Positions 26,020 to 34,617 of a stretch of 64,000 bases of DNA are shown in pieces. Positions within the stretch are counted from its first letter, which is position 1. Each line of letters starts with the position of its first letter. The stretch comes from Pseudomonas sp. v388 (lineage in GTDB: Bacteria; Pseudomonadota; Gammaproteobacteria; Pseudomonadales; Pseudomonadaceae). Location: the NCBI RefSeq assembly GCF_003935425.1, contig NZ_RHQN01000009.1, positions 245,531 through 309,530 on the forward strand. The letters run 5' to 3'. The notes beneath the pieces are model-generated. The model made no database searches, was not told where the DNA came from, and saw nothing but the letters and a program-made list of their open reading frames with translations. A program made the position numbers and the translations under genes.

Positions 26020-28014
26020 TCAACGCACCAAATGCAAAAACTGCATGTGTCGTTCGTACTGGTCGAGCACGTCGTTGATGACCTGTTCCTTGCTGTAGCC
26101 CACCAGATCGTAATCCTGGCTGCCTTCGCTCAAATGAACCTCAGCGCGGTAATAGCGGCGGTTGTTCAGTTGCTTGGAGCCCATGCCGCCGCGGGCGAAG
26201 GACGGCGTGAAGAAACCTTTCATCTGGACTTGATAGATGAACGGGCGCTCCTCGCCATGGCCGATTTCCAGGCTGACCGAGTCGTGGGCCGGGTCGGGCA
26301 AGGTGTCGACGCTCAAGCCTTTCTCAAGAAATACCGCGGTCACTTCTTCGATGGCCGGACGCACGGTCTGGTCGAGGAAGCGATAGACCTCGTCGCGGGA
26401 CGGGTAATGCACCGCCTGACTCAAGCGCTGGCGCCAGCCGCCGCGTCGCGCGCCGGAAACCGGAGCGAGCGAATACAGCTGGGCGATCTGCCGTTGGGAT
26501 TCCATGAAGAAGGCTTTGTGCAGGCCCCACATCATCAACAGCAGGATCAGCGAGAACGGTAGCGAAGTGAGCACCACCGCTGACTTGAGGGCATCGATGC
26601 TTCCGGAGAACAGCAGGCCGCTGGTGATCAGCGCGGTCGCCACGCCCCAGAACACGCGCAGCCATTTCGGGCCGTCTTCGTCCGGGTTGCCGCCTTTGGC
26701 GGACAGGGTCGAAAGCACCACGGTGCCGGAATCCGCCGAAGTCACGAAGAACACGAAGCTGATGAAGACCGTCACGGCAATGACCGTCTTGCTCCACGGA
26801 TAGGTCTCCAGCAGCAGGTACAGGGTCATCGACGGGTCATCGATTGCCGATTGCCCCAGCGCGGTCATGCCGTGGTTGAGCACTTGATCGATGGCGCTGT
26901 TACCGAAGATCGACATCCACGCCAGGGTGAAACCCAGCGGAATCAATAGCACGCCGAACACGAATTCGCGGATGGTGCGGCCGCGGGAAATGCGGGCGAT
27001 GAACAGGCCCACGAACGGCGACCATGCGATCCACCAGGCCCAATAGAACACCGTCCAGCCGCCCAGCCAGTCACTGGGTTTGTCGTAGGCGTAGACGTCG
27101 AAACTCTTGACCGGCAGCGCGCCGAGGTAGTCGCCGATGTTCTGTACCAGGGTGTTGAGCAGGTGCTGCGTGGGGCCGGCGAACAACACGAACAACAGCA
27201 GCGCACAGGCCAACAGCATATTGATGTCGGACATGACCCGCACGCCCTTGTCGACGCCCGCAACGGCCACCAGAATCGCCGCGCCCATCATCAATGTGAT
27301 CAGGCCGACCTGAATCCAGTGGGTATGGGCGACGCCGAACAGGTAATCAAGGCCGGAGTTGAGGTGCAGCACCCCAAAGCCCATGTCCGCACCCAGGCCG
27401 AAGATGGTCGCGATGATGCCGAAGCCATCCACGGCATAGCCGATGGGGCCGTTGATGCGCTTGCCAATCAGCGGGTACAGCGCAGACCGCAAGGCCAGCG
27501 GCAGGTTATGCCGATAGGCGAAGTACGCCAGCGCCATGCCGACAAATGCGAACACGCCCCAGCCATGCAAGCCCCAGTGCAGAAAAAGCAGTTGCATGCC
27601 CTGCCGCGCCGCTTCGGTGCTACCGGCCTCGCCTTGCGGCGGTTGCAGCAGGTGGGTCAAAGGCTCGGAAACGCAGAAGAAGAACAGCGTGATGCTGATC
27701 CCCGCGGCGAACAGCATGCCGGCCCAGGAGAGATAGCTGAATTCGGGCTCGTCGTGGTCGGCACCGAGCTTGATCTTGCCGTAGCCGGATACGGCGGTGA
27801 CCACCACGAAGACCAGATACAGCGTCATGACCAGCATGTAGTACCAGCCGACCGTATTGGCCGCCCAGTTCTGCGCCGCCAGCAGCCACTGGCCGCTGGC
27901 CTGCGGAAAGGCGATGACGATGACACCGAAGATCAGGATGAAACTGGCGGCGAAGTAGAAAACCGGCGCATTCATGCGCACCAGGCCGCTGGATGGGGAG
28001 CTTGATGCACTCAT
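26020..28014 (-). CDS. betT: Choline/betaine transporter, BCCT family
   Basis: A 664-residue inner-membrane carrier with 12 membrane segments that takes up choline, the precursor of glycine betaine. The BCCT signature region is TVFYWAWWIAWSPFVGLFIA with GRTIREF. The Trp-rich ligand box and GLHGWGVFAFVGMALAYFAY are also present. A cytosolic C-terminal tail of about 130 residues (PSRDEVYRFLDQTVRPAIEE onward) is the osmosensing extension seen in BetT. I chose the Met at 28014 (MSASSSPSSG), since the frame to 28128 crosses the operator. The choline-oxidising betIBA genes are not in the window. Confidence 0.93.
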   Translation of the reverse strand: MSASSSPSSGLVRMNAPVFYFAASFILIFGVIVIAFPQASGQWLLAAQNWAANTVGWYYMLVMTLYLVFVVVTAVSGYGKIKLGADHDEPEFSYLSWAGMLFAAGISITLFFFCVSEPLTHLLQPPQGEAGSTEAARQGMQLLFLHWGLHGWGVFAFVGMALAYFAYRHNLPLALRSALYPLIGKRINGPIGYAVDGFGIIATIFGLGADMGFGVLHLNSGLDYLFGVAHTHWIQVGLITLMMGAAILVAVAGVDKGVRVMSDINMLLACALLLFVLFAGPTQHLLNTLVQNIGDYLGALPVKSFDVYAYDKPSDWLGGWTVFYWAWWIAWSPFVGLFIARISRGRTIREFVFGVLLIPLGFTLAWMSIFGNSAIDQVLNHGMTALGQSAIDDPSMTLYLLLETYPWSKTVIAVTVFISFVFFVTSADSGTVVLSTLSAKGGNPDEDGPKWLRVFWGVATALITSGLLFSGSIDALKSAVVLTSLPFSLILLLMMWGLHKAFFMESQRQIAQLYSLAPVSGARRGGWRQRLSQAVHYPSRDEVYRFLDQTVRPAIEEVTAVFLEKGLSVDTLPDPAHDSVSLEIGHGEERPFIYQVQMKGFFTPSFARGGMGSKQLNNRRYYRAEVHLSEGSQDYDLVGYSKEQVINDVLDQYERHMQFLHLVR

Positions 28015-28106
28015 GAAATGTGCACCTGTATTGCTGGCAAAGGCACTGCGAAAAACGGATGTGGCAAAGGTCAGCCTCCTGTTGTGAGCGGGCAGCGAAC
28101 CACCGG

Positions 28107-28134
28107 TTTTAATTGAACGAGCGTTCAATTAAAA
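28107..28134. promoter_or_regulatory. BetI-type operator upstream of betT
   Basis: Two perfect 13-base arms, TTTTAATTGAACG (28107-28119) and CGTTCAATTAAAA (28122-28134), flank AG. The core TTGAACG..CGTTCAA fits the operator of the TetR-family choline repressor BetI. It lies 93 bases before the betT start. Confidence 0.85.
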
Positions 28135-28287
28135 CATGAATAGTCTTGAAATGACTAATCGCAGCCCGGTGGCCGCGCGCTAGGACCACGCTATGACGCA
28201 CGGTCTACGGGGTTCGTTCCGCTTGTCGGGGAGGGACTGAAACGCAATTTTTTGTATGAGTCAGCGAGGAATGGCGTACACGAGGAT

Positions 28288-28314
28288 TGTGGGTGGGAGG
28301 AGCTTGCTCGCGAC
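28288..28314. repeat. REP-like element
   Basis: GTGGGAGGAGCTTGCTCGCG resembles the single-stranded REP consensus of Pseudomonas. It is one copy in the 395-base gap between betT and the serine acetyltransferase gene; apart from this and the BetI-type operator nothing else was recognised there. Confidence 0.5.
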
Positions 28315-28409
28315 CGCGATAGACCCGCGCCGTCAACGATGACTGACACACTGCAGTCGCCAGCCAGCTGTCTCCCGCCGGGCCGCGTCCGCAGCGTTGT
28401 GCAGGTCAT

Positions 28410-29366
28410 TCACTTCTGCGTGCCGTCGTCCTGCTGTTGCAACAGGTTGGCCTGGGTCAGGTTGCAGCCGGCCGGAACGCTGCGGGTCAGCCAGACATTG
28501 CCGCCGATGGTCGACCCCTTGCCGATGGTGATGCGCCCCAGAATGGTCGCGCCGGCATAGATGACCACGTCATCCTCGACGATAGGATGGCGCGCGTGGC
28601 CTTTTTGCAACTGCCCGTCTTCATCCGCCGGAAAGCGTTTGGCGCCCAGTGTCACGGCCTGATAGATCCGCACCCGCTCGCCGATGATTGCCGTTTCGCC
28701 AATCACCACACCTGTGCCGTGGTCGATGAAGAAACTCGGGCCGATCTGGGCGCCGGGGTGGATGTCGATGCCGGTGGCCGAATGGGCGATTTCCGAACTG
28801 ATGCGCGCCAGCAGCGGCAAGCCGGCGCGGTACAGATGATGCGCCAGACGATGATGGATCACAGCCAGAATGCCCGGATAGCACAGCAAGACTTCATCGA
28901 CGCTGCGCGCCGCCGGATCGCCGTGATAGGCGGCCAGCACATCGGTATCCAGCAGACGGCGAATGCCAGGCAACGCCGTCGCGAAATCCTGGATCAGCGC
29001 CAACGCTTTTTCATCAATGCTCTTGAGGTCCTGCCCTTGCTGATGCGCGACGTAGCGCAATTCAAGTCGGGCCTGAGCCAGCAGTGCATTGAGCGAAACG
29101 TCCAGGGTGTGCCCGACGTAGAAGTCTTCGCTCTCCTCACGCAGATCGACCGGGCCGAGTCGCATCGGGAACAGTGCGCCGCTCAGCGCTTCAAGGATCT
29201 CGCTCATTGCTGCACGGGAAGGCAGCTCTCGGCCGCCGTGCTCGCCGCTCACTCGCCGGTTGCGGGTGCGCCAGTCGTCGCGGGCATCGCGCAATTGGCT
29301 GACGATTCGCTGCAACTGCCAATGGCTGGAACGACCTTCGGCACAAGCTTCTGGAATATCGCTCAC
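28410..29366 (-). CDS. epsC: Serine O-acetyltransferase, EpsC/CysE type
   Basis: It acetylates serine to O-acetylserine, the acceptor for sulfide in cysteine synthesis; O-acetylserine and its N-acetyl form also act as inducers of CysB regulons. The 318-residue length with a long N-terminal helical part fits the EpsC branch. The C-terminal left-handed beta-helix shows hexapeptide repeats (IDIHPGAQIGPSFFIDHGTG, VVIGETAIIGERVRI, ATILGRITIGKGSTIGGNVW) and the catalytic His/Asp region DIHPG and HGTGVVIGE. It is divergent from the D-cysteine desulfhydrase gene with 200 bases between. This position suggests regulation together with the cystine genes. Confidence 0.9.
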   Translation of the reverse strand: MSDIPEACAEGRSSHWQLQRIVSQLRDARDDWRTRNRRVSGEHGGRELPSRAAMSEILEALSGALFPMRLGPVDLREESEDFYVGHTLDVSLNALLAQARLELRYVAHQQGQDLKSIDEKALALIQDFATALPGIRRLLDTDVLAAYHGDPAARSVDEVLLCYPGILAVIHHRLAHHLYRAGLPLLARISSEIAHSATGIDIHPGAQIGPSFFIDHGTGVVIGETAIIGERVRIYQAVTLGAKRFPADEDGQLQKGHARHPIVEDDVVIYAGATILGRITIGKGSTIGGNVWLTRSVPAGCNLTQANLLQQQDDGTQK

Positions 29367-29566
29367 GCTGAACTCTCCTTGCTGTCAGAAAAAGCGCGGC
29401 CTGGACGCTGCCGGCCACCGTTGCACCACTCTACGGCAAAGATTCCTGCGGAAAAAATAACTATTTTCTGACGGCTATACCGCCTGATCCATGAACAGGC
29501 ACAGGTTGCCGTGTAGGAATCGTCTGCCTATAGTCCGGGGACTCTCTACACGGCTCATTTATCACC

Positions 29567-30565
29567 ATGATCGAAAAACAGCTTGCCCGCTTCAATCGCC
29601 TGGACCTGATCAGCGCGCCTACCGCCCTGGAAAAGCTCGAACGGCTGTCGAACTGGGCAGGCCGCGACATCTACATCAAGCGCGACGACACCACCGCGCT
29701 GGCGATGGGCGGCAACAAGGTCCGCAAGCTTGAGTACCTGGCCGCCGACGCCCTCGCGCAGGGCGCCGATACCTTGATCACCGCCGGTGCCATCCAGTCC
29801 AACCATGTGCGCCAGACCGCCGCAGTGGCCGCACGCCTGGGGCTGGGCTGCGCGGCGCTGCTGGAAAACCCCATCGGCACCGAAGACCCCAACTACCTGC
29901 ACAACGGCAACCGTCTGTTGCTGGACCTGTTCGACGCCAGGGTCGAATTGGTTGAAAACCTCGATAACGCCGACGAACAGCTGCACGCTCTCGCCGCTCG
30001 CCTGCGTGCCAGCGGCAAGAAGCCGTACCTGGTGCCGATTGGCGGCTCCAGCCCGGTGGGCGCCCTGGGTTACGTGCGGTGCGGGCTGGAATTGGTCGAG
30101 CAGATCAAACAGACCGGCCTGGACTTCGCCGCCGTGATATTGCCATCCGGTAGCGCCGGCACGCACAGTGGCCTGGCCCTGGCGCTTGCCCATATGCTGC
30201 CGGAATTGCCGGTGGTCGGCGTTACGGTATCGCGCAGCGAAGACGCCCAGTTGCCCAAGGTTCAGGGCCTGGCCGAGCGCACGGCCGAGCTGCTTGAAGT
30301 GCCACTGCCGCAGGCTTTCCGCGTGCAGCTGTGGGACGAGTATTTCGGCCCGCGCTACGGCGAACCGAATGCCGGAACCCTGGCTGCGATCAAGCTGGTC
30401 GCCAGTCATGAAGGCGTGCTGCTCGACCCGGTGTACACCGGCAAGGCAATGGCCGGGCTGCTCGATGGCATCGGCCGCCAGCGTTTCAACGACGGGCCGC
30501 TGATTTTCCTGCACACCGGCGGCGCGCCAGCCTTGTTCGCCTACCCTGGTGTGTTTGCCGGATAA
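29567..30565 (+). CDS. dcyD: D-cysteine desulfhydrase
   Basis: A PLP enzyme that splits D-cysteine to pyruvate, ammonia and sulfide. The 332 residues match the DcyD/ACC-deaminase fold: the PLP lysine is K51 in [32 protein letters not shown] follows, [16 protein letters not shown] is the phosphate-binding loop, and [15 protein letters not shown] closes the protein. It sits 198 bases upstream of the cystine transporter genes and opposite the serine acetyltransferase gene, as expected for a cysteine uptake and turnover module. ACC deaminase is the close alternative, but the context favours D-cysteine. Confidence 0.9.
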   Translation: MIEKQLARFNRLDLISAPTALEKLERLSNWAGRDIYIKRDDTTALAMGGNKVRKLEYLAADALAQGADTLITAGAIQSNHVRQTAAVAARLGLGCAALLENPIGTEDPNYLHNGNRLLLDLFDARVELVENLDNADEQLHALAARLRASGKKPYLVPIGGSSPVGALGYVRCGLELVEQIKQTGLDFAAVILPSGSAGTHSGLALALAHMLPELPVVGVTVSRSEDAQLPKVQGLAERTAELLEVPLPQAFRVQLWDEYFGPRYGEPNAGTLAAIKLVASHEGVLLDPVYTGKAMAGLLDGIGRQRFNDGPLIFLHTGGAPALFAYPGVFAG

Positions 30566-30763
30566 GTCGAGCGCGTAGGGGCGGCTTATGCTCGAAGTAG
30601 ATATAAAAATCGCTTTTAGTTATTTTTATTCATAAGAATTCAGCTTTATAGTCTCGCCGCTCAAAACGACCCAACCAACTCGCGCTGGTCCGGTCTGAAA
30701 CTTGCCTGGTCTTTCAGGCAGCTGGCATTCCCACCCTGGTATTCGAATAACAAAGAGGCTCGC

Positions 30764-31561
30764 ATGAACATTTCCGCTATTCGTCGTACGTTTCTTCTGT
30801 CGGCTCTGAGCGTCGTGCTCGGTACAGGACTTGCCGGGCAAGCCATGGCGGGCGAGCAGCTACAGAAAATCAAGGACAGCGGCACGCTCAGTGTCGGCCT
30901 GGAAGGCACCTATCCACCCTTCAGCTTCGTGGACGAGAACGGCAAGCTGACCGGCTTCGAGGTCGAATTCTCCGAAGCTCTGGCCAAAGAGCTGGGCGTC
31001 AAGGCCAAGGTTCAGCCGACCAAATGGGATGGCATCCTCGCAGCACTGGAGTCCAAGCGTCTGGACGTGGTCATCAATCAGGTCACGATTTCCGAAGAGC
31101 GCAAGAAGAAGTACGACTTCTCCCAGCCCTATACCGTCTCCGGTCTCCAAGCGCTGACCCAGAAGAAGAACGAAGGCGCTTTCAAGACCGCTCAAGACCT
31201 GACCGGCAAGAAGGTTGGCGTGGGCCTTGGCACCAATTACGAGCAATGGCTCAAGGAAAACGTGCCCGGCGCCGTGGTTCGCACCTACGACGATGATCCG
31301 ACCAAGTATCAGGACCTGCGCGTCGGCCGTATCGATGCCATTCTGGTCGACCGCCTTGCAGCGCTGGAGCTGATCGCCAAGACCAAGGACACCCTGGCCG
31401 TTTCCGGCGAACCCTTCTCGCGCCAGGAATCGGGTGTCACGCTGCGCAAGGGAGAGCCAGAGCTGCTGGACGCCGTCAACAAGGCCATCGACAAGCTGCG
31501 CGCCGACGGTACGCTCACCAAACTGTCGCAAAAGTACTTCAACGCTGATGTGACCAAATGA
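30764..31561 (+). CDS. tcyJ: L-cystine ABC transporter, periplasmic binding protein
   Basis: A 265-residue polar amino acid binding protein (FliY/TcyJ). The signal peptide ends at GQAMAGEQ, and the mature protein begins LQKIKDSGTLSVGLEG with YPPFSFVDENGKLTGFEVEF, the ligand-contact strand. EVEFSEALAKELGVKAKVQP and VVINQVTISEERKKKYDFS follow the cystine-specific pattern. Its stop overlaps the permease start as ATGA. The 198-base upstream gap is AT-rich (30600-30655) and probably holds the promoter. Confidence 0.94.
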   Translation: MNISAIRRTFLLSALSVVLGTGLAGQAMAGEQLQKIKDSGTLSVGLEGTYPPFSFVDENGKLTGFEVEFSEALAKELGVKAKVQPTKWDGILAALESKRLDVVINQVTISEERKKKYDFSQPYTVSGLQALTQKKNEGAFKTAQDLTGKKVGVGLGTNYEQWLKENVPGAVVRTYDDDPTKYQDLRVGRIDAILVDRLAALELIAKTKDTLAVSGEPFSRQESGVTLRKGEPELLDAVNKAIDKLRADGTLTKLSQKYFNADVTK

Positions 31562-32226
31562 TCGAAGAGAGCCTACAGCTCGCGATGGACTCCGCGCCCT
31601 TTCTGCTGAAGGGCGCGTATTACACCGTCATCCTTAGCCTGGGCGGGATGTTTTTCGGATTGGTGCTGGGCTTCGGCCTGGCACTGATGCGCCTGTCGCG
31701 CTTCAAGTTGCTGAGCTGGATCGCCCGCATCTACGTGTCCTTTTTTCGGGGCACGCCGTTGCTGGTGCAGTTGTTCATGATTTATTACGGCCTGCCGCAA
31801 CTGGGGATCGAGCTGGACCCGTTGCCGGCAGCGCTGATCGGTTTTTCCCTGAACATGGCCGCCTATGCCTGCGAAATCCTGCGGGCTGCCATCGGCGCCG
31901 TGGATCGCGGTCAGTGGGAGGCGGCGGCCAGCATCGGCATGACCCGCTGGCAAACCATGCGCCGGGCGATCCTGCCGCAAGCGGCCCGCACCGCCCTGCC
32001 GCCGCTGGGCAACAGTTTCATTTCGCTGGTCAAGGACACTGCCCTGGCCGCGACCATCCAGGTTCCGGAGCTGTTCCGCCAGGCCCAGCTGATCACCGCC
32101 CGCACTTTCGAAATCTTCACCATGTACCTGGCCGCCGCGCTGATCTACTGGGTATTGGCCACTGCGCTTTCGCATCTGCAGAACCGGTTGGAAGCGAGGG
32201 TCAACCGGCATGATCTGGAGTCCTGA
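31558..32226 (+). CDS. tcyL: L-cystine ABC transporter, permease
   Basis: A 222-residue inner-membrane permease of the His/Glu/Gln type with five hydrophobic segments. YVSFFRGTPLLVQLFMIYYG is the characteristic segment of this class, and the cytoplasmic EAA loop, which contacts the ATPase, is QWEAAASIGMTRWQTMRRAI. It is coupled to the binding protein by a 4-base overlap and followed by the ATPase gene after 3 bases. Confidence 0.95.
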   Translation: MIEESLQLAMDSAPFLLKGAYYTVILSLGGMFFGLVLGFGLALMRLSRFKLLSWIARIYVSFFRGTPLLVQLFMIYYGLPQLGIELDPLPAALIGFSLNMAAYACEILRAAIGAVDRGQWEAAASIGMTRWQTMRRAILPQAARTALPPLGNSFISLVKDTALAATIQVPELFRQAQLITARTFEIFTMYLAAALIYWVLATALSHLQNRLEARVNRHDLES

Positions 32227-32229
32227 AGC

Positions 32230-32973
32230 ATGATTGTGGTTGAAAAGCTCACCAAGCAGTTCAAAGGCCAGGAAGTGCTCAAGGGCATCGATCTGCGGAT
32301 CGAGGCCGGCGAGGTCGTCGCCATCATCGGCCCCAGCGGATCGGGCAAGACTACGCTGCTGCGCTGCTTGAATCTGCTGGAAGAACCCACCAGCGGCCGT
32401 ATCAAGGTCGGTGATATTGAAATAGACGGCAGCCGACCGTTGAGCCAGCAGCAAGGCTTGATCCGCCAGCTGCGGCAGCAGGTCGGGTTCGTGTTCCAGA
32501 ACTTCAACCTGTTTCCGCATCGCACGGCGCTGGAGAACGTCATCGAAGGCCCGGTGGTGGTCAAGAAGATGGCCCGCGAGAGCGCCGTTGCGCTGGGACG
32601 CAAACTGCTGGCGAAAGTCGGCCTCACGGGCAAGGAGGATGCGTACCCGCGCAGGCTCTCCGGTGGCCAGCAGCAGCGCGTGGCCATTGCCAGGGCACTG
32701 GCGATGGAGCCGGAGGTGATTTTGTTCGACGAACCCACTTCCGCGCTGGACCCAGAGCTGGTCGGGGAAGTGCTGACGGCCATTCGTGCCTTGGCCGAAG
32801 AGAACCGCACCATGGTGATCGTGACTCATGAAATGAGCTTCGCGCGGGACGTTGCCAACCGGGTGATCTTCATCGACAAGGGCGTGATCGTGGAACAAGG
32901 CGACGCCAAGGCGCTGTTCGCCAACCCGCAGCACGAGCGCACCAGACAGTTTCTGGAGAGAAGCCGAGCCTGA
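32230..32973 (+). CDS. tcyN: L-cystine ABC transporter, ATP-binding protein
   Basis: A 247-residue ABC ATPase of the amino acid class. Walker A is GPSGSGKTT, the signature is LSGGQQQRV, Walker B is VILFDEPTSALD, and the H-loop is VTHEM. The IDGSRPLSQQQGLIRQLRQQ segment between Walker A and the Q-loop (GFVFQNFNLF) fits TcyN/YecC. It is third in tcyJ-tcyL-tcyN; a hairpin follows about 20 bases later. Confidence 0.95.
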   Translation: MIVVEKLTKQFKGQEVLKGIDLRIEAGEVVAIIGPSGSGKTTLLRCLNLLEEPTSGRIKVGDIEIDGSRPLSQQQGLIRQLRQQVGFVFQNFNLFPHRTALENVIEGPVVVKKMARESAVALGRKLLAKVGLTGKEDAYPRRLSGGQQQRVAIARALAMEPEVILFDEPTSALDPELVGEVLTAIRALAEENRTMVIVTHEMSFARDVANRVIFIDKGVIVEQGDAKALFANPQHERTRQFLERSRA

Positions 32974-32992
32974 TCCTACAAAGGTGCTCAAC

Positions 32993-33024
32993 ATTGCGAC
33001 GCACTTTGGCGTCGCAATTACTTT
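32993..33024 (+). terminator. Putative terminator of the cystine transporter operon
   Basis: ATTGCGACGC and GCGTCGCAAT form a perfect 10-bp stem with a 6-base loop. Only a loose T-rich tract (TACTTTGTC) follows, so activity is probable but not certain. Confidence 0.6.
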
Positions 33025-33551
33025 GTCTTACATTTCTGGCGCAAAAGACCGATCAAAATCTTTGCGCAAAGGCCGCCGCCTAACTGGCCTGTCCTATCGA
33101 CTAATAGAGTCATTTCAACCGCAGCAGCGCCCCGACGGGCCGGCGCCGAGTGCCCACTCGTGCCCCGGCGTCGACTGGTCAAGCCCCTGCCCTCACCTGG
33201 CGCTGCGCTGGGCGATACGCCGTTTTAGTTACGAGTAGGATCTTCGATTAGTTGGAAGTCGTGATTCAAACGTAATATGTAGGAAATTTCTAAATTTCAT
33301 TAAACCCACGCACTCATACCAAACACGTGTTGACAACAAACCACAAAGCCAATTAGCTCAACTGAAGTAAGGGGTCTACGACGCCCGCCAATATGCAAGT
33401 GGCAAATACCTACAGTTTGTAATGTTTGCTACTACTCCGACCGATAAGGTAATTATCGGCACTGCTTATTTGAGGGTTATTCAGCACTTACATGCAGACC
33501 ATTTATAACCACTCATTACTTGCAATCTTGGTTAAACACGAGAATTCGGAC
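33025..33551. other. Long AT-rich intergenic region
   Basis: No believable gene is seen. The open frame 32984-33238 encodes a low-complexity peptide without family resemblance. From about 33240 on the DNA is much richer in A and T than its surroundings and contains the short palindrome at 33441-33459. It probably serves as the control region of the following gene, or is a remnant of inserted DNA. Confidence 0.5.
33441..33459. promoter_or_regulatory. Short palindrome before the two-domain hypothetical gene
   Basis: CCGATAA and TTATCGG flank GGTAA. The perfect 7-base arms lie 93 bases before the start of the next gene and could be an operator. Regulator unknown. Confidence 0.3.
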
Positions 33552-34280
33552 ATGAGCCAGACACCCAGCAACACCCCTCTTCCGAGGCTGCCGGCCCCGA
33601 AAATCCCGCAGGCAACCCGGCACGGCATCGGCCTGAAGGTCGCTTCGCACCTGATGATCCATGTCGAACCCTACGATGAAATGGAAAGCGGCGATCTTAT
33701 CGAATTGTTTTGGGACGGCTGTTACGTTGCGTCAAAAATTTTAAAGGCATCTGACATCGGCAAAACAATTGTCCTACGCCTTCCGGAAAGCTTCTTACAA
33801 AACGGCAAAGCAAGAACTTACTACCGAGTCATGAAGGTCGGGGGTACACCCGTGACGTCAATCTGCCGGAAGCTGTGGGTCAAGTTGAACGCGCCGGGGG
33901 GTGAGCTGTTGAGCCCCAGCGCTGAAGAGAATCAGGGGCTCGCACCGCTGACGGTACCGCCCTCGGTGGTACGGCGTGGCCTGACCTCCAAGCACATGGC
34001 AGGCGGCTTGCCCTTGAGCATCGAGCCGTACCTGAACATGGCGCCCCACGACGAAATTACCGTGCGCTGGGGAGACCTGCGGATGGATCTGCCGCCGCTC
34101 ACCGCCGAAGACGTGGGCATGCCGGTGGATCTGGTGGTACCGCCCGCGTTGATCCTGGAAGCGGGCGATGAGCAACGCCTGGAAGCGACCTACTGCGTCA
34201 TCGATCGCGTCGGCAATAACTCACTCTGGGCGCCGCCGCGAGAGATTCACATCCAGGCGCTGGATGAATGGACCCAATAA
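33552..34280 (+). CDS. Hypothetical protein with two tandem beta-sandwich-like domains
   Basis: I do not recognise the product. The ATG at 33552 (MSQTPSNTPLPRLP) gives 242 residues; the earlier Met at 33492 is less likely. There is no signal peptide. After a Pro-rich start, the protein seems to hold the same unit twice: LMIHVEPYDEMESGDLIELF with VLRLPESFL and TYYRVMKVGGTPVTS in the first half, and LPLSIEPYLNMAPHDEITVR with LVVPPALIL and ATYCVIDRVGNNSLW in the second. The pattern of alternating hydrophobic residues suggests two immunoglobulin-like folds. Such proteins are common as lone genes in Pseudomonas and may be surface or secreted factors; this is inference. Confidence 0.7.
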   Translation: MSQTPSNTPLPRLPAPKIPQATRHGIGLKVASHLMIHVEPYDEMESGDLIELFWDGCYVASKILKASDIGKTIVLRLPESFLQNGKARTYYRVMKVGGTPVTSICRKLWVKLNAPGGELLSPSAEENQGLAPLTVPPSVVRRGLTSKHMAGGLPLSIEPYLNMAPHDEITVRWGDLRMDLPPLTAEDVGMPVDLVVPPALILEAGDEQRLEATYCVIDRVGNNSLWAPPREIHIQALDEWTQ

Positions 34281-34617
34281 CTGCAGGTGTCGACGTTCAT
34301 AAAGTGTCGGTAGCCCGGATACAGCTCGACCGGTCTGTCGGGGATACCGGCACTTTCCGCCTGACAGGGCGCTAGCCCCTCCTCCCATGCACCCAGCACG
34401 CCGCACTCCCGTGTGGACACTTCACTCCGCCCATCGAACCCTCCGTTCAGGCCAGCCGGTTCTCTGCCTGGCAGCGGCAAATGCCATCTATGCTTATTCC
34501 AAAAAGCACGTTTAAAAAATATTTATACAAGCTTAGGGTATATGAACCGGACCACCGGACACCGTACTGATCAACGCCGCTGCTTGCGGCCCAAGTTGCC
34601 ATTGTTACGAGGTTCAG
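34281..34617. other. Control region before the organosulfur operon
   Basis: These 337 bases contain no credible gene. The last 120 are AT-rich (TTTAAAAAATATTTATAC near 34513), which fits a promoter for the operon starting at 34618. No convincing sigma-54 site was found by eye. Confidence 0.5.

Noticed and set aside
32984-33238. 84-codon open frame after tcyN
   Set aside because: Starts before and runs through the probable terminator hairpin, with no homology by eye. Treated as non-coding.
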